Below, piece after piece: positions 1 through 8,099 of a stretch of DNA of 64,000 bases (its first letter is position 1; each line of letters starts with the position of its first letter). The position numbers were made by a program, and so were the translations under genes. Source of the DNA: Polytrichum commune (Eukaryota > Streptophyta > Polytrichopsida > Polytrichales > Polytrichaceae); the NCBI GenBank assembly GCA_950295325.1, contig OX485805.1, positions 39,793,501-39,857,500 on the forward strand, given 5' to 3'. Below the pieces are notes generated by a model. It was not told the origin of the DNA. It ran no database searches and saw only the letters and a program-made list of their open reading frames with translations.

Positions 1-327
1 ATATAACACAAAGCATCATGTTTGGGTCGAACGACCCAAACTAAGTCTTCTAATTATAAACTCATAAAGAAATCCATGATTTTTGCATCAATATAAAATT
101 CACATCAACCCAAAATAATAATCAAGGAATGTATCAAGGAAAAGTATCAAGGAATCCTGCATGTCACAAACAATATAAAATGCAAATCCACCCAATAATC
201 ACAACATTCTTATTATCATTACAAATGATGTTGAAATATATAAATACACAATCCACCTAAACCTATTCATGTCGTAGATGTTTGGGTCGAACGACCGAAA
301 CTAACTTTGCACATTATTTTCTTACAG
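1..327 (+). other. Intron-like sequence upstream of first visible exon
   Basis: AT-rich sequence ending in a pyrimidine-rich stretch and CAG at 325-327, immediately before an ATG. It looks like the 3' part of an intron, so the gene probably begins upstream of the window. It holds two copies of the 22-bp palindrome, at 20-41 (perfect arms, AA centre) and 280-301 (one mismatch). If it is not an intron, it is the 5' flank and ATG 328 is a true start; no TATA box is obvious. Confidence 0.5.
20..41. repeat. 22-bp palindromic element, copy 1
   Basis: Arms GTTTGGGTCG and CGACCCAAAC flank a 2-nt AA centre, a perfect inverted repeat. It is the first of a family spread over this locus and lies in presumed intron sequence. 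A second copy at 280-301 carries one arm mismatch. Confidence 0.9.
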
Positions 328-1653
328 ATGGCTCCAAAGAAAAGACCCGGCGAAAGGTGGTTCATGCCTGCGCCGGACATGTTGTGGCAGGAGCACGAAA
401 CCCCGCAGGATGGCTCCTATTCCCCTAAGGACGGGCTTGTCCTCGCTTGGTCTATTCAAGTAGTCAAAGCCTCAACATACAAAATGATTTTTGTTGTCAA
501 GGTGGGAACCGTGGTGAAACACACCTGGGCAACTCTTACGGGATGGGAGGTCGCATCGGTATAGTCTCTTGGAGACTATACCGACGTCATCCTCGAGAAC
601 TCGGTTGTGCAGAACGCGCATATGTTCATGCACCAGTTCTCCGAGCCTTTCGACGCACTCTATGCAAGAGAGTCCTGTGTCGAACCGGAAGTTATCAAGC
701 CGGAGACAATATTTATCAATGGGAGTACATCGAATACCAAGGTCTCAAGCCGGTTCACAAAACTAAAACATGCAATAACCATGCTGAACAGGGGCCTGCA
801 AAGCAAAACCAAATCACAGCAACCTGTGAGGCGGAAAGCTCCCACAGAGGAAGGAGCAGGGTCGTCAAGACCTCAATCGGTGAGGATGCCGCTACCAGTA
901 CCGGCTGACTTGCGTAGGACCACTCCCTCCCAAACACCTACGAATAGTGAGACCCCTACACCTTCTGGGAGCCGTCAAACAACTCCATCCAAGAGGGCGA
1001 GAGAGTCATCTGTGATGACTGACGAGCCAGTCTCACCGGAGTTGCGCATGCCGAAGCCCGGTGAAGAGGTGGATGCAGGGGAGCTGCAGAAAATCGTGAA
1101 CAATTTCACGACGAAATGCTCCCACTGTTTTTTCATGGGCAGGGATTTCAAGTTCGACGTGAACATCAGCCAGTGCCATCTAGCGCCACCAGAGAAGTGT
1201 GTCCGGGCAAAGGAGGACGCCTACGTTGACTGGATAATCGCGCAGATCGTTTGCGAGCAGTTTAAAGACGACAGGCAAACGATTGTAATGATGCCACAGG
1301 GTCTCAAGAAAATGCCTACACCTGAAATGTGGCCAACAATTCAGAAGGGCGATTTTTGGCTGATAGACGGCCAACACAGCGTGGAGGCATCCAAGAAAAT
1401 CCAACTCATGAATGAGTGGGACGATCCCAACAATCAAAAGGAAAAGCTGAAGGTTTGGAAGGCACTGATGGTGTGGTCTGACGACGAGACCAAGCTCAGC
1501 GACATCTCCCGGTACTTCAATATGGGAGACAAGAAGAGGGCCTACCAAACTTCCTGGATAAGGAATACCATGGCCTCGCGGGAGGTGTGGGAGTTCTATG
1601 GTAGGCCTCCCAAGGAGAAGGAGAATGCGAAGGACAAGAATCCCAAGTGGGAG
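328..1653 (+). CDS. Exon with ParB-like DGQH domain; contains an in-frame TAG
   Basis: This frame is open from ATG 328 to the strong donor GAG|GTGAGT at 1653/1654, except for one TAG at 562-564. Residues about 1-78 are an unrecognised N-terminal part. Residues about 190-240 are a Ser/Thr/Pro/Arg-rich linker. The domain beginning near residue 250 contains FWLIDGQHSVEASKK (DGQHS at 1366-1380). That resembles the nucleotide-binding loop of ParB/Srx-fold and DGQHR proteins, which in bacteria and phages bind CTP or DNA; the fold assignment is inference. The exon is GC-rich, unlike the AT-rich DNA downstream of the locus. The TAG could be avoided by an in-frame 111-nt intron at 502-612 (AAG|GTGGGA to GTGCAG|AAC), but that segment has coding-like composition. 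A decayed copy is the alternative. The exon ends in phase 0. Confidence 0.7.
556..584. repeat. Perfect 13-bp inverted repeat over the in-frame TAG
   Basis: A 13-bp arm (556-568) is followed by a 3-nt TTG loop (569-571) and its exact complement (572-584). The in-frame TAG at 562-564 lies inside the left arm. This hairpin is unrelated to the 22-bp palindrome family. Confidence 0.85.
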
Positions 1654-1662
1654 GTGAGTATT

Positions 1663-1928
1663 GTTTGGGTCGACCGACCCAAACTCCTGGTGCAGTCTTG
1701 TGTTTTTTTTAGTTTGGGTCAATCGACCCAAACAACTGTTGCAGTCTTGTGTTTTTTTAGTTTGGGTCGATCGACCCAAACAACTGTTGCAGTCTTGTGT
1801 TTTTTTAGTTTGGGTCGATCGACCCAAACAACTGTTGCAGTCTTGTGTTTTTTTAGTTTGGGTCGATCGACCCAAACAACTGTTGCAGTCTTGTGTTTTT
1901 TTTTCAGTTTGGGTCAACCGACCCAAAC
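1663..1928. repeat. Tandem array of six palindromes in an intron
   Basis: Inside the intron 1654-2018, six 22-bp palindromes lie at 1663, 1712, 1760, 1808, 1856 and 1907. The spacing is 48-51 bp, each followed by ACTGTTGCAGTCTTGTG and a T run. The three middle copies have perfect arms with an AT centre; those at 1712 and 1907 each carry one arm mismatch. The array expanded as a 48-bp unit, not as isolated insertions. The GCAG in each unit could act as a cryptic splice acceptor. Confidence 0.9.
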
Positions 1929-2018
1929 TCTTGTTGTAGATGTTGGTCATGATATGGTTTGGAAATCACATGTACTTAACTAACACGCATTCAAATGTTC
2001 TGTTTTGTTCACGTGCAG

Positions 2019-3350
2019 GATTTCAAATACCAAATGATCAACAAATTCTCCTCCATTGATAATTCGAGCCACAAGCAGAAGAAATACAGCGACCTCAAGG
2101 GGGAGATTTACTTGATTACAGCATCGGACTCAGTTTGGAGGAAGTGGAAAACCGTGTTTGAAAATCACGAAACGGGGGATTTGATCGACCCCGACACTGG
2201 CATTTTCTTAAGCCAAACCTCGCGCTTCAAGCAGATGAAGCCTCTCGTGAGAGAGTTCTTTAGAACTCTGCAAGGGCTGTCAGAGACGGAGGTGGAGAAG
2301 GCGGCATCGTACATCCTGCACGTGGCACCCACGGCCAAGAGGTGTTGGGTGCACCCGAAGATTGTCTTCGTAAAGCCCAAATCCTTCGTTCCTTCATGCT
2401 ACACCATGAAGGAATGGACGGAGAACAGGAAAAAGAAGACGACTATCGTGCAGGAGCTGCATAAATTGGTGCCAGAGAGGAATATTATCGTGGACGGCGA
2501 GGTTCATGGGGCTAACTGGAGAGCATTCAAAGATGAATATAAGTTTACCAGTGCCTCCATGGCGGCTCTAATAAGGGAAGCGGGGGACGACTTCTTGCGG
2601 GCCAAGATGGTGAAGGGTGGGAAGAACCGGGCGCTTCCGGATCACACAGCGCGTGCGTTCTCGAACTTCATCAAGGAGAAAAAAATTGTCCAGTTTGAAG
2701 GGGACGCTTACTTCAACCTTGTCACCTTTGAGCCTTTGAAAATTCAGGGCTGGCCAGGTCAAGACGCCAGAATGGCGATAAGGACGAAAGCAAGGGACCG
2801 CTTTCCTTTTGGGATGATTGATTTTAGAAATATTCCTGGAAGCTCATTTGAGGGCACGATGAGCACCCTCTTCTACGACCCCTTCTTAACTAAGTTCGTC
2901 GATTATGCAAGCCCTAAGTTCAGGGAGGTAGATATCTGGCTTTGGATAGTCGAGGATAGAAGGGCGGAGCAGGTGTACGAGCTTGTCCGGAAACTGCAGC
3001 CGGAGTATGCAGTGTCCAAGTCTCACTACATCGCCGCACCGGCGGAGGGGGCTTACACGACGTTGAAGGACAAGAAGACCAAGTTCGTCAACGTCTTGTG
3101 TTTGTACTTCGTGTACAAAGCGGAATTGTTGAAGGTGCCAAACCACCCTATATCCCGGATGGACAAACTCTTCCAAGTTCCAGAAGGGTTGGGTGCGAAC
3201 AAGTGCCTCTACGACGAGGCTAAATACGCGAACTATCCTGCAGATGAGCTGCGGATGGAATTTTACATGAGAATGATGAGGACGCTGACGAGGAGAGGGG
3301 ACTGCATCTTCAACGTCTTCGGAGGCTCAAAACATGTCTATGCTGCTATG
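2019..3350 (+). CDS. Exon with methyltransferase-like domain (permuted motif order)
   Basis: An open phase-0 exon between GTGCAG (acceptor ending 2018) and ATG|GTAAGT (3350/3351), 444 codons with no internal stop. Near its end YPADELRMEFYMRMM is followed by RRGDCIFNVFGGSKHVYAA and, across the intron, MSGLNIYSYIEDGD. This order (helix, GD.V.DPF.GSG, then a strand ending in an acidic residue) is that of the C-terminal AdoMet-binding part of N4/N6 DNA methyltransferases. Upstream, STLFYDPFLTKFVD and DIWLWIVED fall where the DPPY region would lie. Key residues differ: DPF is NVF and DPPY is DPFL, so activity is doubtful. A ParB-like domain joined to a methyltransferase-like domain recalls phage and plasmid fusions. 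Relatedness to the exon at 53,687-53,886 supports the call. Confidence 0.6.
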
Positions 3351-3378
3351 GTAAGTGACTTTCTATAGCTCGTAAGCA

Positions 3379-3436
3379 GTTTGGGTCGATCGACCCAAAC
3401 TAGGCTCTTTGCAGGTTTGGGTCGACCGACCCAAAC
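3379..3436. repeat. Two 22-bp palindromes in the 160-bp intron
   Basis: Perfect palindromes at 3379-3400 (AT centre) and 3415-3436 (AC centre) lie 14 bp apart. Together they make up much of intron 3351-3510, which runs from GTAAGT to TGTGTAG. Paired hairpins in so short an intron could affect splice-site folding. Confidence 0.9.
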
Positions 3437-3510
3437 TACACATTTCACTTAGTCTTGTTTATGTGACTGCCTCGACAAATTCTAATTTCCCTATAACTTG
3501 GATTGTGTAG

Positions 3511-4998
3511 ATGTCGGGGCTGAATATATACTCCTACATAGAGGATGGCGATCTGCCATTTTATAGGGTGCAGAAATCGCTGGCGAAGAAGATGGACATC
3601 CTCGATTGGATCCCGGGTAGCTACGTCGACGAGGTTGTTCAGGGTGGCGAAAACCCTCTTGATAGGGTGAGGCGCATCAACCCGGAGGAAATGGCCATGA
3701 GGGCCACGACCCAAGTTCCCGAACCTCTGGTCGGGTTGCATCCGGGCAATCCGTCCCGCACAGAAGGTGGCGAGGTTGAGGAGGAGGAGGAGGAAGAAGA
3801 GGAACACGAGGAGGCGGAGAAGGAAGGCGACGTCGAGGAAGGGGCAACGGGCTTCATGCAACAATCCGAAGCCCCTCAACGGAAGAAGGCGATGCGGGCG
3901 GCAACCCCGCAGAGTAAGCTCGTGCCCGTCCTGACTGTGGACGATGCACGGGACATGTACTCCAGGGACGCCACCGCGACGTTCAGGGAGAGGAGGAAGT
4001 TAAAGGGGAAGAAGCTGTATGGCGACTACTCCGTGGAGGAGACCATTGCCATAAGTAGCGAGGACGACGATGACATTGAGCTCGCCAAACGGCTAAGATC
4101 ATATCCCCCGTCCCCGACAGCGTTCGCTGGCATGGTTAGGGTGAAGCCCGAGGTCCTGACTGTGGAGGAGGCGAACGAGAAGATGAGGAGGGACGAGGAG
4201 CAGCGAGTCCGCCTGCAGAAGGCTGCCGCGGAAGAACCCTCAATGCGGAACGAGGTCGCAGAGCTGAGGGCTCTCCTGTTGGAGCAGGAGCGTCAAAGGG
4301 CGATGGCCCAACCTCCGTCCCACGCCGACTTGATATCACAAGTGATACAAGGAATGTGGGCGCAAGGTTTGGTGGTGGCTCCCTCCAGCTCCTTCCCGCA
4401 CTTGCCCCCCGGCTTCCCTCCGCAGAGCATCCCTCAGCAGCCTGTGCCGCAATCGTCTTTCAGCTTCCAGCACTTGATGCGGCCCCACCAAGTTCCGTAC
4501 GCGCCGGTCCAGCAAGTGGATGACCCCAACATCTGGCGCGTCTCTGGAGCCTCCTCCCCTTTGGACCCTCCACCACTTCGGCCCCCCATAGTCATGGCGC
4601 CACCCCACCAATCGGACGACCCCAGGATGTTTGGGTCGACCGACCCAAACCCACCATCCACTGTAGTGTCCGAAGGGCCCTCTCCAGATGCAGGACAGTT
4701 TGGGTCGGGCGACCCAAACCCCGTTGCAGCGCAGTCCTCCCTTGACCAACATGGGTGTCAACTAGACACGGCCATGCTAGATGTTGAAGGCCTGCAAGGG
4801 CCTGGTGATACCTCTACTCCTAACCAAATCGATGAACCCATGCATGATGCACATGCGGAGATTGGTTTAGGACAATAGCCTGATGCCGATCGTTTGCAGG
4901 AGAAGGTTCCTGACGTCGTCGGAGAAGGCGGTGGCGAGAGAGGCGGGGCAGCGGGGACGGTGGAGGCTTCCACATCGTCGAGACATGACCAGGGCGAG
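3511..4998 (+). CDS. Exon: end of methyltransferase-like domain plus acidic, coiled-coil and proline-rich linker
   Basis: It starts with ATG straight after TGTGTAG and continues the methyltransferase-like motif (GLNIYSYIED). An acidic Glu run is at about 3769-3840 and a charged coiled-coil stretch at about 4168-4310. A Pro/Gln/Ser-rich region follows from about 4380. Two palindromes (4629-4650, 4698-4719) are read through in the same frame as FGSTDPN and FGSGDPN. A TAG at 4876-4878 interrupts the frame, but coding-like sequence continues without further stops to the donor GAG|GTAATA at 4998/4999, again phase 0. CAG to TAG is the simplest explanation. Alternatively 4878 is the true end of one product and the remainder is untranslated. 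The exon looks like a flexible linker, not a catalytic domain. Confidence 0.65.
4629..4719. repeat. Two palindromes embedded in coding sequence
   Basis: Copies at 4629-4650 (AC centre) and 4698-4719 (GG centre) have perfect arms and sit in the open frame as FGSTDPN and FGSGDPN. No reading frame of the palindrome, on either strand, contains a stop codon, so it can be carried in coding sequence. This is similar in style to the palindromic elements found inside Rickettsia genes, an analogy only. Confidence 0.9.
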
Positions 4999-5489
4999 GT
5001 AATACACTGAGCCCTCCCAGTTTGGGTCGACCGACCCAAACTTCCTGGGTCACTGTCTTGTTGGCGTGGTCGTGTCCCCCTTGCTAGGAGGAAATGCACA
5101 CCCCCTGCCCCCCCTGGTCTACACTTGCTCCCCCTCCCCCCAACGTGCCCCCCCGCGATCCCCTTCGTCTCACCTGCATTCGACTACGCTCGACCTTGGC
5201 GGCGCGCAACCAATTTTGTAGATGTAGAATTAGGATAGTGTGAATGCCCTCGTTCACCGCGCCCCCTCCCCCCCCCAAATCAAATTGTACATAGAGATTT
5301 GTAAAAATAAAATTATTATTTTTGGCACCCATATGTTTGCATCCGTGTCCCAATGTATGTTGTTCCCTTGTATGTTTTTGTTGCCACCAATGGTCCAATT
5401 CTTCTTGTGTTTGCACAAAATTTCCGTTCTGCTTGAGATGGACATAGCATAACATAGTCCTCGCCGCCTTTTCTCGCTCGTCGCCGCAG
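4999..5489 (+). other. Phase-0 intron with palindrome and C-rich tracts
   Basis: GTAATAC at 4999 to GTCGCCGCAG ending 5489, 491 nt. It contains a perfect 22-bp palindrome at 5020-5041 and C-rich tracts at about 5099-5150 and 5260-5278. Codon frames on both sides are phase 0 and open. Confidence 0.6.
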
Positions 5490-6302
5490 GGTTCGGAGCA
5501 TAGCGTCGCAGCTCCCCACCGATCCTCTCCGAGGAGTGTGGAGGACAGCGCGGTGGTCCCCCCGATTTTGCCCTCGCCACCTTCGCCTCCCAAGACCCGG
5601 TTCCTGGTGCTAGACCTCAACGGGGTCCTTGTCCAGTGCGTGCATTGTCCGAGGGTCCCAACGGTGCCTTTCTGCAAGCCCGAGGACGCCAACTACGATG
5701 GACCCCCCGCGTACATCAAAAGCAAGCTAGTGTACCTCCGCCCGTGGCTTCGGCACTTCCTACAGGTCGCCCTATCCAAATGGTGGGTGATCATTTGGAG
5801 CTCCATGAAGTCCGAGAATACCCAGGCCGTCGTGGAGTTCATCTTCAAGGGACTCCAACCCCCATGCTTGGTCCTAGGACAGGATTCTTGTAAAACATTG
5901 TACACCCCCGAGGGCAGGGTTGTGAAGAAGCCCAACAACCCCGCCGTAAACCAATTTCTTAAGGTCTTGAAGCCAGTCGTATGGGACCAGCGTCCGACCA
6001 TGGTCGGCTGTCCCTACGACGTTCGCCCCACCCGTGACAACACGTTGATGGTGGACGACAGCGCTTCCAAAAACATTTTGAACCCGACCTCCAACTTCAT
6101 CGTTTGCCCCACGTGGACGGTCGAGAAGGTCCGAGACCGCTTTTTGTTAGACCTACTTAAGTACATTCAAACGCTCGTGGGGAGCGGACTACCCGTGCCC
6201 CGGTTCCTTAGTTGTAATCCGATAGGCGAAAGATACATGGATCCGAAGGACTATATGTACAGAGAGTTGTACGCTCACGCGAAATATAATAAACTCATTT
6301 GA
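5490..6302 (+). CDS. FCP1/NLI-interacting-factor-like HAD domain
   Basis: Open from acceptor 5489 to TGA at 6300-6302. After a short Ser/Pro-rich lead, RFLVLDLNGVLV (DLNGV at 5613-5627) matches HAD motif I. VIIWSSM (about 5785-5805) matches motif II and KKPNNP (about 5922) motif III. LMVDDSASK (VDDS at 6051-6062) matches motif IV. FCP1-type enzymes dephosphorylate Ser/Thr, often on the RNA polymerase II tail, using DxDx(T/V). Here the second Asp is Asn (DLNGV), as in a plant DLNG subfamily known to me, so catalysis may be weak or lost. RPWLRHFL and FIFKGL are typical of the FCP1 homology region. No donor is evident before the TGA. A weak GTGTGT donor at 6324 would need the TGA to be bypassed to join the next exon. 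It may be the last exon of the long gene or a separate gene. Confidence 0.8.
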   Translation, partial: GSEHSVAAPHRSSPRSVEDSAVVPPILPSPPSPPKTRFLVLDLNGVLVQCVHCPRVPTVPFCKPEDANYDGPPAYIKSKLVYLRPWLRHFLQVALSKWWVIIWSSMKSENTQAVVEFIFKGLQPPCLVLGQDSCKTLYTPEGRVVKKPNNPAVNQFLKVLKPVVWDQRPTMVGCPYDVRPTRDNTLMVDDSASKNILNPTSNFIVCPTWTVEKVRDRFLLDLLKYIQTLVGSGLPVPRFLSCNPIGERYMDPKDYMYRELYAHAKYNKLI

Positions 6303-6421
6303 GATACTACATGGTGTGCCATTGTGTGTGATATAGTATGCCTCAATTGTATATCAATTTTCTCATGCTCCCCCCCTGCCCCCCTCCCCTTGGGTTTTGT
6401 TTGTTTTAATTTTGCCATCAG

Positions 6422-6775
6422 CGTTTGGAGCCCTCGATTGAGATCGTCAGCAAATCAAACTTGGGGAGCTTCTTCTACGAGACCGTCTACGATGCCGCGT
6501 CCACCATCGACTACTCCAAGGAGCCTATTGACGCCGGCGTCGTCGATAGCCCCCCACCCAAGCAAATCTTCCGGCATTCTCCGTCCCCGTCGCCGCTCAA
6601 GGGCATAGATCGCAAATGCGTCCGGATGTCCCCCTCTCGGCCCGGCGGCAGTATTACACCTCAACGGCGGCTGCGGATGGACGCTCGGCCTACGAAGAGT
6701 GGCACCCTTCCTATTCCTTTGCGGGACGCATTGCCCCTCCTCGCCGACTCCGACGGGAACGCCCCCGGTGACAAG
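6422..6775 (+). CDS. Proline/serine-rich exon of unknown function
   Basis: Acceptor TTGCCATCAG ends at 6421, after a C-rich and T-rich tract. An open phase-0 frame of 118 codons ends at donor AAG|GTGAAC (6775/6776). It begins LEPSIEIVSKSNLGSFF and becomes Ser/Pro/Arg-rich. No domain is recognised. How it joins the HAD exon is unclear because of the TGA at 6300. The following intron (6776-6911) starts with a long C run and holds a degenerate palindrome at 6857-6878. Confidence 0.5.
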
Positions 6776-6911
6776 GTGAACCCCCCCCCCCCCCCCCAAA
6801 ACATGGTTAACCGCGCATTACAATCATCCGGCACTTAAAAAATGAACGTGTGACACGTTTGGGTCTTCCTCCCTAAACTAACACGTGTGTTCTTGCATTC
6901 ACGCGTTGCAG

Positions 6912-7244
6912 GTTGCTCCCACCCGTAGACCTATTCGGGCTAGTGCGTCCGTCGAGTTGGAGCGTTTCTACTCCATGACCAGAAATGCAAGACAGTCCAC
7001 TTCATCGTATTCGAATTCTTCGTCGTATAATTCGGGCGGCCGACGGAATCCAAAATGTGTTATTGATGGCGGTCACCCCAAGAATGGCTATAGTCGCGGG
7101 GCGGAGATTTTCAGGAATGTTGAAGCAATGCGAGCAAAAGAAGCCGCAGCAAAAGAAAAAGAGGCAAAAGAAAAAGAGGCAAAAGAAAAAAAAGCAAAAG
7201 AAAATGAAGCAAAAGAAAAAGAGGTAGTCTCCGAGGCTAGATAG
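6912..7244 (+). CDS. Last exon: basic, Lys/Glu repeat tail
   Basis: Acceptor GTTGCAG ends at 6911; the phase-0 frame runs to TAG at 7242-7244. An Arg/Ser-rich part precedes a tandem hexamer-like repeat coding for AKEKE units (about 7143-7220), probably a charged helix. No domain is recognised. Composition falls toward AT after the stop, consistent with a 3' untranslated region. Confidence 0.5.
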   Translation, partial: VAPTRRPIRASASVELERFYSMTRNARQSTSSYSNSSSYNSGGRRNPKCVIDGGHPKNGYSRGAEIFRNVEAMRAKEAAAKEKEAKEKEAKEKKAKENEAKEKEVVSEAR

Positions 7245-7390
7245 GCCATAGTAGGCGTAGGGTTTTGGGCCATAGGCAAGAACATTTTGGGTCGCACTAT
7301 CCAATGGATGTGTTGTGTTAGCATGCTATGCATTTTACATGCCACACTTTGTATGTTTTTTTTTTGCAATAATATAAGTGTCACATGATT

Positions 7391-7622
7391 TCCCCTTCCA
7401 TATGGTCTAAGGTTTGGATTGCCCTACCTAAACCATCACAAATATGAGTTTGGAATATTTTGTATGTTATATTATATTGGTTCACATATTTCCCCTTCAA
7501 TATGATCTATGGTTTGGATTGCCCTACCTAAACCATATTCATACAAGTTTTTGTGCGATAATATGAATGTTTTAAGATTTCCCCTTCAACTTGGCCTAAG
7601 GTTTGGATTGCCCACCCTAAAC
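7391..7622. repeat. Three imperfect tandem repeats with a diverged palindrome
   Basis: Units beginning TCCCCTTC at 7391, 7491 and 7580 each carry a 22-bp motif, GTTTGGATTG followed by CCCTACCTAAAC or a variant, at 7412, 7512 and 7601. The motif keeps the length and outer arms of the upstream palindrome but has changed inside, as expected after C-to-T decay at CpG. Lying 160-390 bp from the proposed terminus at 7783, they resemble the subterminal repeats of CACTA elements. Confidence 0.7.
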
Positions 7623-7783
7623 AATCCCAAATATTGAGTTATTAACGGGGTTCTTGTTCTAAACACCCGCTTCAAAGTGTTCGCATCTTACAACTTTCTC
7701 CAATATGTGTTCCATTTATCCTTGTTCTTATTTCTGTGAATGTCTCAAAATGCCCAAAAAGTCTCAATTTAACGAATATAGTG
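7595..7783 (-). mobile_element. Terminal segment of a CACTA-like element
   Basis: Read on the minus strand, 7783 begins CACTATATTCGTTAA. From there about 180 bp match 53,270-53,451 along their length, while sequence beyond 7783 and before 53,270 does not match. A shared abrupt boundary at a CACTA end marks a transposon terminus. The element would extend leftward over the coding locus, with its other terminus outside the window. Adjacent TTA may be one copy of the 3-bp target duplication, but the partner cannot be seen. Confidence 0.6.
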
Positions 7784-8099
7784 TTATGAGTATTTGAGGA
7801 TGTTTTGTTCTTAATACCATTTCGGTCCATATACCATGCAAAAACCTTCAAACTTGGGTAGGACTATCTTTAGTATTAATAAGATATTAGGATGATATTG
7901 TTACCAAATTGGAGCTTGGGTATAGAAGAATTCTCTTAACTTGTGATACTCACCGAGCATCAATATTTGACTAGTCACTCTAGACAAAATGACTACGGTC
8001 ATATCAGACAACTTTCGTTCCCCATGGCGTGCTCCCATGGGATTTTGGGACCTTGTTTTGGGTTGCCCCTCGACTCTTCATCATTTCTCATAATCGTAT

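Noticed and set aside
1661-1939. Open frames through the palindrome array on both strands
   Set aside because: They arise because the palindrome has no stop in any frame; the array lies between a strong donor (1654) and acceptor (2018).
1180-1950. 256-codon minus-strand frame over the ParB-like exon
   Set aside because: Shadow of the plus-strand exon plus the stop-free palindrome array; no domain.
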